From: Bradyrhizobium nivariense | Lineage (GTDB): Bacteria; Pseudomonadota; Alphaproteobacteria; Rhizobiales; Xanthobacteraceae | NCBI RefSeq assembly: GCF_029846715.1 | Contig: NZ_JARVWW010000008.1 | Span: 124,001-188,000 of the forward strand | Direction: 5' to 3' | DNA length: 64,000 nucleotides | Shown: positions 9,017 to 17,203 of the stretch, one piece after another | Layout: every line of letters begins with the position of its first letter | Position numbering within the stretch: position 1 is the first letter of the stretch | Program-made: the position numbers and the translations under genes | The notes under the pieces: model-generated | Seen by the model: only the letters and a program-made list of their open reading frames with translations | Database searches by the model: none | Told to the model about the DNA's origin: nothing

Positions 9017-10747
9017 TCAGGGTAGCACTTCGCGCCGCTCGCCGAGCCGCTGATCGAGCTCGGCACGTTTGTCGGACAGAAGCCCGGCCTGGGCCGCTTC
9101 GATCACCGTGAACAGCTCATGGGCGTCGCTGAGCCGGGTCACCGCGACATAGCTGGCTCCGGCCTCGTAGAGCTCGCCGACATCGGCCAGCAGGTCCGCT
9201 GTGGCGACGATCAGGGCGGTCGGGTTGAGCGCGCGGACGTGGCGGACCAGTTTTTCGTTGCTGGCGCCCTTGAGCAACGAATCCGGCACGCTGAGGATGA
9301 CCAGCTCGGACTTGCCGACGCCGGCATGGAGCAGCGTGTCGGCATTGCTGATGTCGCCATAGATCACGTGCAGACCGCGCGAAAGCAGGGTCTGGTACAC
9401 ATTCGGGTTGAAGTCGACCACCGTGATCTGCTCCAGGAGCGGCGGATTCTGCCGCTCGATCTCGGCCAGCAGCGCGCTCGCCGCACGGAAAAAGCCGAGG
9501 ATGACGATGCGGCGAGCCTCGCCATGACCGCCCTCGTTCTCCTCCTCGGCATGGCCGTTGCCATGGTCGAGGTCGCGCAGGCCGATCCGCTTCAGGGGGC
9601 CGATCGCCCAACGGGTGATCTCGTCGCTGCGGGTCATCACGAAGGTCGAGACCACTGCCAGCACCACGAAGGCGAAGGAGGCTGCATTCGCCGTCTCGGC
9701 TGCGATGTGGTGGTCGGCGACGCCGGTCTGGATCACCACCAGCGAGAACTCGGAGATTTGCGCGAGGTTCAGAGCCGGCAACAGGCTGGCGCGCAGGCCC
9801 TGCTTCATCAGATAGAGCGGGGCGAAGGTGGTGACGAGGCGGCTCACCACCGTGAACGCCGCGATCAGCAAGGCAAGTCCGATCACGGAAAGGCCGGGCA
9901 CGGGAATGGTCATGCCGAGCGCGACGAAGAACAGCGTGATGAAGAAGTCGCGAAGCGTGGTGACCTTGGCGGTGACGTCGAGCGCGTAAGGAAAGGTCGA
10001 GAGCGAGACGCCGGCGATCAGGGCGCCCATCTCGCGCGACAGCGACAGCCGCTCTGCTGTCTCGGCGACCAGGAAGCACCAGGCGAGCGCGCCGAGCAGG
10101 ATCAGCTCGGGGCGGCGGGCGATCTGGTGAAACAGGCGCGGCAGCACGTAGCGGCTGACCAGCAGCGCGGCGGCGACCAGCACCGCGACGCGGCCGATCG
10201 AAAGCAGGATGACGCTGACCTGGAGATTGGCAAGGCTCGGCTGCACCGCCAGGAACAGGATGGCGAAGATATCCTGGAGCACCAGCACGCCGAGGGTGAT
10301 GCGGCCGGGCAGCGTGTCGAGCTCACGCTTCTCGTAGAGCACCTTGACGATGATGACGGTGCTCGACAGCGCGCAGGCGACGCAGAGATAAACCGCATCG
10401 AACTGGCCGCCGCCGAGCGACAGGCCGATGCCGACGAAGAACAGCACCCCGAGCAGGCAGCCGCCGATGAGCTGGCCGCCCGCCGCAAACAGGATCACCT
10501 TTCCCGCCCGCACGATCTTCTTCAGGTCGATCTCCAGGCCGATCATGAACAGCATGAAGATCAGGCCGAGCTCGGAGATGACGCTGATCGATTCCTGCGA
10601 CTTGACCCAGCCAGCGCCGAATGGACCTATGCAGAAGCCGGCGATAAGGTAGGCCAGGATCAGCGGTTGCCTGGAGAAGTGGGCAAGCAGGCCCAGCATC
10701 CAGGCAAACAGGATACAGAGAGTGATGTCGCGAATGAGCTCGTGCAT
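9017..10747 (-). CDS. CPA2-family K+/H+ antiporter (KefB/YbaL-like)
   Basis: The protein has 576 residues, starting at M-H-E-L-I-R-D-I (ATG 10745-10747). About twelve hydrophobic segments fill residues 1-390 in the Na+/H+ exchanger arrangement (G-L-L-A-H-F, L-I-A-G-F-C-I-G-P-F-G, Q-D-I-F-A-I-L-F). The C-terminal part (about 420-550) is a TrkA-N/RCK nucleotide-binding domain, though its glycine loop reads I-L-G-F-F-R-A-A-S rather than the usual G-Y-G-R-x-G. The family exchanges K+ for H+ across the inner membrane. The gene is divergent from the DUF3124 gene, with 67 bases between starts. Confidence 0.85.
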   Translation of the reverse strand: MHELIRDITLCILFAWMLGLLAHFSRQPLILAYLIAGFCIGPFGAGWVKSQESISVISELGLIFMLFMIGLEIDLKKIVRAGKVILFAAGGQLIGGCLLGVLFFVGIGLSLGGGQFDAVYLCVACALSSTVIIVKVLYEKRELDTLPGRITLGVLVLQDIFAILFLAVQPSLANLQVSVILLSIGRVAVLVAAALLVSRYVLPRLFHQIARRPELILLGALAWCFLVAETAERLSLSREMGALIAGVSLSTFPYALDVTAKVTTLRDFFITLFFVALGMTIPVPGLSVIGLALLIAAFTVVSRLVTTFAPLYLMKQGLRASLLPALNLAQISEFSLVVIQTGVADHHIAAETANAASFAFVVLAVVSTFVMTRSDEITRWAIGPLKRIGLRDLDHGNGHAEEENEGGHGEARRIVILGFFRAASALLAEIERQNPPLLEQITVVDFNPNVYQTLLSRGLHVIYGDISNADTLLHAGVGKSELVILSVPDSLLKGASNEKLVRHVRALNPTALIVATADLLADVGELYEAGASYVAVTRLSDAHELFTVIEAAQAGLLSDKRAELDQRLGERREVLP

Positions 10748-10814
10748 GCCAGATTGGTCCGTTTTGCCGCACCCTAGTGATCGAGTGCGGCGCGGCAAGC
10801 GAGCAATTCGTCAC

Positions 10815-11342
10815 ATGCGGATGGGGCTCGCCGTTGCAATGCTGCTATGCCCGCTCGCGTCCGCTCCGCCCGCGCTCGCGCAGCCCAAAGTCAATATCGA
10901 GCAGAGTTCTGCCGATTCGCTCACCGCGATGCCGAAGGAGGAGCTCGCCGTCTCCGGCGGATTCTACGTGCCGGCCTATTCCAGCGTGGCAATGAGCCAG
11001 GGCAAGCTGCGCGTCGATTTCTCGGTGACGCTGAGCATCCACAACGCCTCGGAGACCCAGGCGCTGGTGGTCAAGCGCATCGCCTATTTCGATACCGCAG
11101 GCAAGCAGGTCGAGAGCTATTTGAAGGCGCCGGTCGCGTTGAAGCCGCTCGCCACCGTCTCGATCTTCGTTCCGACCGACGACGTGCGTGGCGGGACCGG
11201 AGCCAATTTCATCGTCGACTGGGCCGCAACGAGCGAGATCGCCGAGCCTGTTGTCGAGGCCTTGATGGTTGGCGGCGTCGCCAATGCGCATTACGCTTTC
11301 ATCAGCCAGGGCCGTCCGACCCGGACCGTCGGCAAGAGGTAA
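10815..11342 (+). CDS. DUF3124 family exported protein
   Basis: The protein has 175 residues from the ATG at 10815; a second ATG follows at 10821. A signal peptide (about 1-28, ending A-P-P-A-L-A-Q) precedes a DUF3124-like beta-rich domain with V-S-G-G-F-Y-V-P-A-Y-S-S-V and F-S-V-T-L-S-I-H-N-A-S. The function of the family is unknown; a periplasmic location is inferred from the signal. GTG or ATG codons further upstream overlap the antiporter promoter region and are less likely starts. Confidence 0.75.
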   Translation: MRMGLAVAMLLCPLASAPPALAQPKVNIEQSSADSLTAMPKEELAVSGGFYVPAYSSVAMSQGKLRVDFSVTLSIHNASETQALVVKRIAYFDTAGKQVESYLKAPVALKPLATVSIFVPTDDVRGGTGANFIVDWAATSEIAEPVVEALMVGGVANAHYAFISQGRPTRTVGKR

Positions 11343-11406
11343 GCAAGAGGTACGACTGACCGGCGCAAAGCCGGCAGCCTGACAAGAATAGAACGAGGAA
11401 CGCCCC

Positions 11407-12639
11407 ATGTCGTCCAGCTTCGATTTCGCGCCCCTGTTTCCCGCAGGGCTGCCGGCCCCTTCTGCGCGCTGGACGGGCCTCGCCAAATACAGTTTTGTTG
11501 GCGGCAACAACGACTCCGAGCAGTTGCCGCTCGATCACTTGATCGAGGCGGCCAACCTGGCTCTGCAAGGCGAAGGCCGCTCGCTCGCCACTTACGGGCT
11601 GGCACATGGTCCCCAGGGCTACCTGCCCTTGCGCGAATTCCTGGTGACAAAACTCAAGCGCGATGCCGGCATCAGCTGCACGGTCGACGATCTCCTGATC
11701 GTCTCCGGCTCGCTGCAGGCGCTCGACCTCGTCAACGCCACGCTGCTGACGCGCGGCGATACCGTGATCTTCGAGCAGGAAAGCTATCAGGGCTCGCTGA
11801 CCCGCCTGGCACGGCTCGGAGTCAACGTGGTTGGCATCCCCCTCGACAACGACGGCATGCGCATGGACGTGCTGGCCTCGACGCTGGCCGACCTCAAGAG
11901 CCGCGGCATCCGACCAAAATACATCTACACCATTCCGACCGTGCAGAACCCGACCGGCAGCATCATGCCGGAGGCCCGCCGCATGGAGTTGTTGCGGCTG
12001 TCGGCAGAATACGGCGTGCCTGTATTCGAGGACGACTGCTATGCCGATCTGGTCTGGTCAGGACAGCGGCCGCCGGCGATCTATGCGATGAGCCCGAACG
12101 GCGGCGTGATCCATATCGGCTCGTTCTCGAAGTCGATCGCGCCGGCTCTGCGCGTCGGCTTCATCGTCGCGCCCTGGGATGTGATGTCGCGGATGCTGGC
12201 ACTGAAGACGGACGCCGGCTCCGGCGCGCTGGAGCAGATGGTACTCGCCACCTACTGCAAGCCGCATTTTTCGACCCACGTGCCGGCCCTGACGAAGGCG
12301 CTGCGCACCAAGCTCGATACGCTGATGGAAGCCCTCAACGAGCAATTCGGGACGGCCGCCGAGTTCGAGGAGCCGAAGGGCGGCATCTTCCTGTGGGTGA
12401 AGCTGCCCGATCAGGTCGATACGTTAAAGCTATATCAGGCCGCGCTTGCCGCCGGCGTATCGATCAATCCGGGGCCGGAATGGTCGACCGACAAAAACCA
12501 TTCCAGATCGCGGCTGCGGCTATGCTTTGCGAGCCCTTCGCATCAGCAGATCCGCGAGGGCGTTGCCGTGCTGGCCGAGATCTGCCGCAAGGAGTTCAGC
12601 GTGCCGGCCCGTAGCGCCAATGTGGAGAAGCGGGCCTAA
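11407..12639 (+). CDS. PLP-dependent aminotransferase, class I/II (2-aminoadipate / MocR-domain type)
   Basis: The protein has 410 residues. It is a fold-type I aminotransferase with the Schiff-base lysine in S-F-S-K-S-I-A-P-A (Lys242), the P-T-V-Q-N-P-T-G segment and the D-D-C-Y-A-D-L-V stretch. It resembles the aminotransferase half of MocR regulators and LysN-type 2-aminoadipate aminotransferases but has no N-terminal GntR helix-turn-helix, so it should be an enzyme acting on amino or keto acids in the cytoplasm. The short XRE regulator gene converges on its 3' end with three bases between the stops. Confidence 0.85.
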   Translation: MSSSFDFAPLFPAGLPAPSARWTGLAKYSFVGGNNDSEQLPLDHLIEAANLALQGEGRSLATYGLAHGPQGYLPLREFLVTKLKRDAGISCTVDDLLIVSGSLQALDLVNATLLTRGDTVIFEQESYQGSLTRLARLGVNVVGIPLDNDGMRMDVLASTLADLKSRGIRPKYIYTIPTVQNPTGSIMPEARRMELLRLSAEYGVPVFEDDCYADLVWSGQRPPAIYAMSPNGGVIHIGSFSKSIAPALRVGFIVAPWDVMSRMLALKTDAGSGALEQMVLATYCKPHFSTHVPALTKALRTKLDTLMEALNEQFGTAAEFEEPKGGIFLWVKLPDQVDTLKLYQAALAAGVSINPGPEWSTDKNHSRSRLRLCFASPSHQQIREGVAVLAEICRKEFSVPARSANVEKRA

Positions 12640-12642
12640 GGC

Positions 12643-12915
12643 TCAGCCGATCTGGGGCTGGCTGCCGTGGATCGCGGAGGCCAGCCGCAGCAACAGCACG
12701 ATCGAGACGTTGCCCTTGCCGGCCTCGATCTGGGCGATGTAGCGCTCGGAAATCCCGGAGCGGCGGGCAAGCTCCCGCCGCGACAGGTCGCAGCGCATGC
12801 GCGAGGACCTCAAGCGGTCGCCCAGCTCGGCCAGAAACGCGGTCTCGGAATAAGGCGGCACGGCACAGCTCCCCGGCAGCACCTCACCTGCGAAATCCCT
12901 GACTTGATTCAGCAT
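12643..12915 (-). CDS. Short XRE-family helix-turn-helix regulator
   Basis: The protein has 90 residues if it starts at M-L-N-Q-V-R-D-F (ATG 12913-12915). In-frame ATGs at 12948 and 12987 are possible alternatives, and I see no decisive ribosome binding site. The body is an XRE DNA-binding domain (L-G-D-R-L-R-S-S-R, L-S-R-R-E-L-A-R-R-S-G-I-S-E-R-Y-I-A-Q-I-E-A-G-K-G-N-V-S). This is very like the HTH half of BoxR/BzdR regulators, but the shikimate-kinase-like C-terminal half of those proteins is absent. It may be a complete small regulator of the convergent aminotransferase gene or a truncated relative. Confidence 0.65.
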   Translation of the reverse strand: MLNQVRDFAGEVLPGSCAVPPYSETAFLAELGDRLRSSRMRCDLSRRELARRSGISERYIAQIEAGKGNVSIVLLLRLASAIHGSQPQIG

Positions 12916-13072
12916 CGGTCCATCCAATCTCGCCTTCGGGAGCGCCATCCTACCCCGGAAGCGGCCGGCCTCATTGACGCGGATCAAATTCGCGCCCGAA
13001 TGGCGGTCAGCGTGGACGATCGCGCGCGGGATGCTACACTTCGGAATTATTGGAGGTGGGGCTTTTCAGAAC

Positions 13073-13525
13073 ATGACGTGTTGTCTGAGCCGCTGGATCA
13101 CGGCGGCGTTGCTGTGGCTTGCATTCACGCCAGCGGCCGGCGCCGAGACGCTTGCGGCGAGGGTCGAGCAATGGGGCCTGCTCGGCACATGGGCGGTCGA
13201 TTGCGCGGCTCGGCCCGACCGCGACAAGGGCGCGCTCTTGACTTACGAGATCCGGAAGGACGAAAGGCTGATGTACCGGCGCAATTTCGGCGAGGCCAAG
13301 GACGACAACGAAGTGGTGTCCGCCACGGTCAGCGCCGAGGGCCTGCTCAATGTGATGGTGTACTTCCCGTCGCTGCGGCAGACACGCGAGTTCGGCCTGT
13401 TGCTATCGAAGCAAGGTAGCCTGCGCGCGATCTACAATCGCAGCGAACGCGGCGAATACACGATCAGGGACGGCAAATACGTCGCGACGGGCGCTCCGAC
13501 GCCGCTGCAGCAACGCTGCGATTAA
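13073..13525 (+). CDS. Secreted protein of unknown function
   Basis: The protein has 150 residues from the ATG at 13073 (M-T-C-C-L-S-R-W); GGAGGTGGGG lies 10-20 bases upstream. A signal peptide spans about residues 1-24 (A-G-A cleavage region before E-T-L-A-A). The mature part has W-G-L-L-G-T-W-A-V-D-C-A and Y-E-I-R-K-D-E-R-L-M-Y-R-R, which suggests a small beta-barrel-like periplasmic protein with a disulfide (Cys near both ends). I do not recognise the family. An in-frame ATG at 13031 is an alternative start. Confidence 0.65.
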   Translation: MTCCLSRWITAALLWLAFTPAAGAETLAARVEQWGLLGTWAVDCAARPDRDKGALLTYEIRKDERLMYRRNFGEAKDDNEVVSATVSAEGLLNVMVYFPSLRQTREFGLLLSKQGSLRAIYNRSERGEYTIRDGKYVATGAPTPLQQRCD

Positions 13526-13565
13526 CCACCTGAACATCCATTCAGAATTCTCCTGCGATTCCTCC

Positions 13566-13590
13566 GGAACGTTCACGCGAATGCGCTGTT
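13566..13590 (+). promoter_or_regulatory. EcfG-like promoter boxes (GGAAC-N16-TGTT)
   Basis: GGAAC at 13566-13570 and TGTT at 13587-13590 are separated by 16 bases, 31 bases before the start of the His-rich peptide gene. The described alphaproteobacterial general-stress (EcfG) consensus is GGAAC-N16/17-CGTT, so this differs by one base. Confidence 0.5.
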
Positions 13591-13620
13591 TAGATTTGCA
13601 TTCGATTGGAGGAGGACATC

Positions 13621-13842
13621 ATGAAGAAGCTCGGTTATGTGGTTGCCGCTATCGGCGCGCTCGCGGTTGCATTGCCGACGCTCGCCAGCGCGGAGACGGT
13701 GGTGATCAACCGTGGTCATCACTACGGCCCGTATGGCGCCCGCGCCGAATACGGCATGCATCGCGATCACGGCTGGCATCGCGGTTGGTACCATCGCGAT
13801 CGGGTCGTGGTGGTGAAGCGTGGTCACCGTCACCACTGGTGA
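13621..13842 (+). CDS. Small exported histidine-rich protein
   Basis: The protein has 73 residues. The start is fixed by GGAGGAGG seven bases before the ATG at 13621; the upstream in-frame ATG at 13606 overlaps that site. A signal peptide (about 1-23, ending L-A-S-A) is followed by a short mature part rich in His, Arg, Tyr and Val (M-H-R-D-H-G-W-H-R-G-W-Y-H) and ending R-H-H-W. Such composition could bind metal ions, but no function is established. An EcfG-like promoter precedes it and a hairpin terminator follows. Confidence 0.75.
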   Translation: MKKLGYVVAAIGALAVALPTLASAETVVINRGHHYGPYGARAEYGMHRDHGWHRGWYHRDRVVVVKRGHRHHW

Positions 13843-13862
13843 CTAATGCGCAAGGCAATATG

Positions 13863-13888
13863 GAAATGGCCCCTCACGGGGCCATTTC
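13863..13888 (+). terminator. Rho-independent terminator
   Basis: The stem GAAATGGCCCC / GGGGCCATTTC has a four-base loop and is followed by a short T-rich run, twenty bases after the His-rich peptide stop codon. It is a nearly perfect dyad and also lies upstream of the convergent aldo/keto reductase gene end. Confidence 0.8.
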
Positions 13889-13915
13889 TTTGCGTGTTCG
13901 AAACGTTCGGCGAGG

Positions 13916-14734
13916 TCAGTCCCATGCCGGCGCGAAGCCGGGATTGACGCAGCGCCTATCCTTCGGCAGCGCCGCGATCTTGTTGCGGTCGGCCTCGTCG
14001 AGCGGGATCTTCAGCGCGTCGAGATTAGCCTGCTGGCTCTCGCGGCGTGAGGCCTTCGGGATCGCGGCGACGCCATCCTGGTCGAGCAGCCATTTCAGCG
14101 CGACCTGCGCAGCGGTCGCATTGTGCTTGGCGCCGATCTCGGCCAGCACCGGATCGGATGCGACGCGCCCCTGCGCCAGCGGACAATAGGCGACCAGCGG
14201 GATCGACTTGGCGTTGAGATAGGCCAGCACCTTCGATTGATCGAGCATGGCGTGATACTCGATCTGATTGCAGGCGATCGGCGCCTTGATGTCCTCGACC
14301 GCGATCTTGAGCAGCGCCGTGGTGAAATTGGCGACGCCGATCGCCCGCGTGCGCCCCTCCTCCTTCAGCTTCATCAGGGTCTCGAACACCGCACCCCAGT
14401 TCGCCGCTTTCGAGGGCCAGTGCACGAGATAGAGGTCGATATGGTCGAGCCGCAGCTTCTTCAGGCTGGCGTCGAAGGCGTGGCGGATGGCGTCGGGGCT
14501 GAGGTTCTCGTGCCAGACTTTGGTCGTGACGTGCAGCTCGCCGCGCGGCAGCCGGGCCGCGGTGAGCGCCGCGCCGATCGGTTCTTCGTTGCCGTACATC
14601 TCGGCGGTATCGATGTGGCGATAGCCGATCGACAGCGCGCTCTCGACCGCCGCGCGGCAAGGATCGCCCTGCATGCGGAAGGTACCGAGGCCGAGCTTGG
14701 GCATGCTGATGCCCTGTGTCTTCAGATGATCCAT
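13916..14734 (-). CDS. Aldo/keto reductase (2,5-diketogluconate reductase-like)
   Basis: The protein has 272 residues from the ATG at 14732-14734, with AGGAG upstream; the frame continues to 14860 but without a start signal. The AKR catalytic tetrad is visible as Asp42, Tyr47, Lys72 and His105 (H-I-D-T-A-E-M-Y-G-N-E, T-K-V-W, V-H-W-P). The C-terminal I-P-K-A-S-R-R-E segment is the NADPH-binding region. It should be a cytosolic NADPH-dependent carbonyl reductase of the DkgA/DkgB type with unknown natural substrate. Confidence 0.87.
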   Translation of the reverse strand: MDHLKTQGISMPKLGLGTFRMQGDPCRAAVESALSIGYRHIDTAEMYGNEEPIGAALTAARLPRGELHVTTKVWHENLSPDAIRHAFDASLKKLRLDHIDLYLVHWPSKAANWGAVFETLMKLKEEGRTRAIGVANFTTALLKIAVEDIKAPIACNQIEYHAMLDQSKVLAYLNAKSIPLVAYCPLAQGRVASDPVLAEIGAKHNATAAQVALKWLLDQDGVAAIPKASRRESQQANLDALKIPLDEADRNKIAALPKDRRCVNPGFAPAWD

Positions 14735-14879
14735 GAAAAGGCTCCTGACATAGTTCAGCCCGCCGGAGGCCAGCAGCGATGCTGCGTGAGCAGACTCTTC
14801 GGTGATGGAAAAGAGGTGGCGGGAACGGACAGCATAGCGCGGGAGGTGGACGGCGGCCAATCAAGATCGGGTTAGCGAC

Positions 14880-16451
14880 CTACGAATGCTGCGCCACCAC
14901 GGCCGGGCGCGGCTGCGGCTGCGGCTGCGGCACGATGTCGACGGACCAGAGGTCGTGGTTGTCGACATCCTTCAGGGTCACTGTCATCACACCGCTGCGG
15001 CCGTCGATGTCGACCTTGCCGAAGAACTGCAGTCCGAAACAGGGCGCCAAATTCTCGCCTTGCGCCTCGCTGCAGCCGTTCTGGTACATCGCGACCGGAC
15101 CAAAGGTGTTGTCGAGTTCGCCCGGGCCCCAGGTGCCGGCATGCAAGGGACCGGACACGAACTCCCAGAACGGTTCGAAGTTCTGGAATTGCGCCTTGTT
15201 CGGATCGTAGTAATGCGCGGCGGTGTAGTGCATGTCGGCGGTGAGCCAGACGATGTTGCGGATTCCGGCGCGCTTGATGGACGCGAGAAGATCGGCGATC
15301 TCGTGCTCGCGCCGGTCGGGCGGCCCATTACCGAGCGCGACGGCATCGAGACTGATGAGGCCGATCGGCAAATCGGCAGCGATCACCTTCCAGGTCGCGC
15401 GCGAGGCGGCGAGCTCGCGCTTCAGCCAGGCGAGCTGCTCGGCACCCAAAATCCAGCCGCGGTGATCGTCGCCCTTGTTCCAGCTATCGTCGCGAAAACT
15501 GCGCATGTCGATCATGAAGACGTCGAGCAGCGGACCATAGGCGATCTTGCGATAGACCCGCGCCTTTCGCGCGCCGACGTCGCGGATCGGCATGAAGTCG
15601 AAGAAGGCGCGGCGGGCGCGCGCGACCAAGCGCGGGGTGCCGTCATCCTCATGGCCGGCCCCGTCATAGCTGCCGGTCGGCGACCAGTCGTTGGTGACCT
15701 CGTGGTCGTCCCACTGCGCGAACATCGGCACCTCGGCGTGGAAGGCGCGGAAGTGCTGGTCGAGATGGTTGTATTTGTAATTGCCGCGGAACTGCGCCAA
15801 CGTGTGTGCGACCTCGGATTTCTCCTCGGTCACGACATTGCGCCAAATCTCGCCGTTCGGCAGCTTCTGCTCCGAGGGAATCGTGCAGTCGGCATAGACG
15901 TGATCGCCGGAGTGGATGAAGAAGTCCGGGCGATTGTCGAGCATGGTGCGATAGCTGCGGTAGCCCCCGCGCGATGTGTCGATGCCCCAGCCCTGCCCCG
16001 CGGTATCGCCGGACCACAGGAACGAGATCGACCGGCCGGCAGCCGGCGCTGTGCGGAAATGGCCGATGCGGCTTTCGCCGGCGATGCCGGTCGCGATATC
16101 GTCGAAGCGCACGCGATAGAAGATGTCCTGCCCGAGGGGCAGATCGTTCAGCAGCAGTTTTGACGTGAGATCAGCGTCGCGCAATGCATCGCTCGAAGCC
16201 GACGCAATAATGGTCTTGAAGCTTTCGACGGTCGAGTAGTCCACCTGCATGCGCGCCGGCCGGTCGGCGCGCGCCCAGATCACGGCGGAGTCATCCGAGA
16301 CGTCGCCGGACTGGATGCCGCCTGTGATCTGCGGACGGTCGGCGGCGCGGCTGAGGTGTGGCTTTGCGAGCGCGGCGACGGCGAGGCTGGAGGTGGAGCG
16401 GACCAGGAATTGCCGCCGGGTCCAGGCGCGCGAGGCGCGGAGCGATGCCAT
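14880..16451 (-). CDS. phoD: PhoD-type alkaline phosphatase, Tat-exported
   Basis: The protein has 523 residues. The N-terminus has a twin-arginine signal (T-R-R-Q-F-L at residues 11-16, then a hydrophobic stretch and A-L-A-K-P). The PhoD N-terminal domain (G-G-I-Q-S-G-D-V-S) precedes a metallophosphatase domain with W-S-G-D-T-A-G-Q-G-W, H-S-G-D-H-V-Y-A-D, W-D-D-H-E-V-T-N-D and L-T-A-D-M-H-Y-T-A-A. These phosphatases hydrolyse phosphate mono- or diesters in the periplasm using Ca2+/Fe3+ and are usually induced by phosphate limitation. I could not identify a Pho box with confidence. Confidence 0.88.
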   Translation of the reverse strand: MASLRASRAWTRRQFLVRSTSSLAVAALAKPHLSRAADRPQITGGIQSGDVSDDSAVIWARADRPARMQVDYSTVESFKTIIASASSDALRDADLTSKLLLNDLPLGQDIFYRVRFDDIATGIAGESRIGHFRTAPAAGRSISFLWSGDTAGQGWGIDTSRGGYRSYRTMLDNRPDFFIHSGDHVYADCTIPSEQKLPNGEIWRNVVTEEKSEVAHTLAQFRGNYKYNHLDQHFRAFHAEVPMFAQWDDHEVTNDWSPTGSYDGAGHEDDGTPRLVARARRAFFDFMPIRDVGARKARVYRKIAYGPLLDVFMIDMRSFRDDSWNKGDDHRGWILGAEQLAWLKRELAASRATWKVIAADLPIGLISLDAVALGNGPPDRREHEIADLLASIKRAGIRNIVWLTADMHYTAAHYYDPNKAQFQNFEPFWEFVSGPLHAGTWGPGELDNTFGPVAMYQNGCSEAQGENLAPCFGLQFFGKVDIDGRSGVMTVTLKDVDNHDLWSVDIVPQPQPQPRPAVVAQHS

Positions 16452-16496
16452 TCAGGAAACCTTCGTCGAATCGCGACGGAAGGTGCCTGCGTCGTT

Positions 16497-16541
16497 TGAC
16501 CCCCGGCTTACGGTTTCTTGACCCCGGGCCTACGGTTTTAC
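16497..16541. repeat. Imperfect tandem repeat, two copies of about 22 bp
   Basis: TTTGACCCCCGGCTTACGGTTT is followed directly by TTGACCCCGGGCCTACGGTTTT, just upstream of the phoD start. Two copies only; meaning unknown. Confidence 0.4.
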
Positions 16542-16572
16542 GACGTGCGGATGACGGCTCGGAACTGACCTA

Positions 16573-16620
16573 AAGCATGATCCGGAAAAGTGCGGAGCGG
16601 TTTTCCGAAAAGATCATGCT
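16573..16620. repeat. REP-like palindrome (GCATGATCCGGAAAA family)
   Basis: AGCATGATCCGGAAAAG on the left mirrors TTTTCCGAAAAGATCATGCT on the right. A second copy of the same element lies at 60867-60914. I recognise it as a widespread Bradyrhizobium/Rhodopseudomonas intergenic palindrome. Confidence 0.75.
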
Positions 16621-16632
16621 CAAGCAACAACC

Positions 16633-16673
16633 TAAAGCGCGATGATGATTCATCCTCATCTCATCGCGCTTTA
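16633..16673 (-). terminator. Hairpin (terminator-like) overlapping the end of the following minus-strand gene
   Basis: TAAAGCGCGATGA and TCATCGCGCTTTA form a perfect 13-bp stem with a 15-base centre. The right arm overlaps the stop codon of the gene ending at 16671, so it probably ends or protects that transcript. It also matches a common intergenic palindrome of the genus. Confidence 0.6.
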
Positions 16674-17096
16674 GCGCTTCCAGTTGCAGATGCCACCCGA
16701 GCGGCAAGGCCAGGTCTGGATGCGAGTGTCCATCGCCTGCGCGTCGAGCGGATTGCCGTGGCGATGCGCGAGCTTGGTGCGCGCCGCGCCGCGTGGCTGC
16801 GCGGGCTTGGCGTGCGCGACCTTGACCTTCGGCTCCGACACCCGCACGCGTTCGGCGGCGACCTTCTTCGGCACGTCGACCGGCTCGGCGTGCGCCTGCG
16901 CCTCATTGCCGCCGCGCGCCTCCAGCGCGACCGGCGTGAAGTGGGTTTCCGGCCCGAGCCGCTTCGGCGACAACACCGCCTTCGAAAGATCGAGGCCGAG
17001 ATATTCGTTTGGCTTGTAGTCGTCAGCGCGCGCGATGCCGCCCCATGCGAGCACGAGGGCGACGGCAACGGCAAAAGGAACGCTCTTCAGGACCAT
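16671..17096 (-). CDS. Exported protein of unknown function
   Basis: The protein has 141 residues. A signal peptide (about 1-24, ending G-I-A-R-A) precedes D-D-Y-K-P-N-E-Y-L-G-L-D-L-S-K. The central part is rich in Ala, Lys, Val and Arg, and the C-terminus (W-P-C-R-S-G-G-I-C-N-W-K-R) has two cysteines that could form a disulfide. No family is recognised; a periplasmic location is inferred from the signal. Confidence 0.65.
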   Translation of the reverse strand: MVLKSVPFAVAVALVLAWGGIARADDYKPNEYLGLDLSKAVLSPKRLGPETHFTPVALEARGGNEAQAHAEPVDVPKKVAAERVRVSEPKVKVAHAKPAQPRGAARTKLAHRHGNPLDAQAMDTRIQTWPCRSGGICNWKR

Positions 17097-17203
17097 GGAC
17101 GCCTCCTGAAATTGATTGTTAAGAGGTAATTTACCTCTACTTAGGGGGCGTCGCGCGCAATTCCAGCAGTCAACTGCCGCCGTGGTTAAGGAGTTTGGCG
17201 GTG

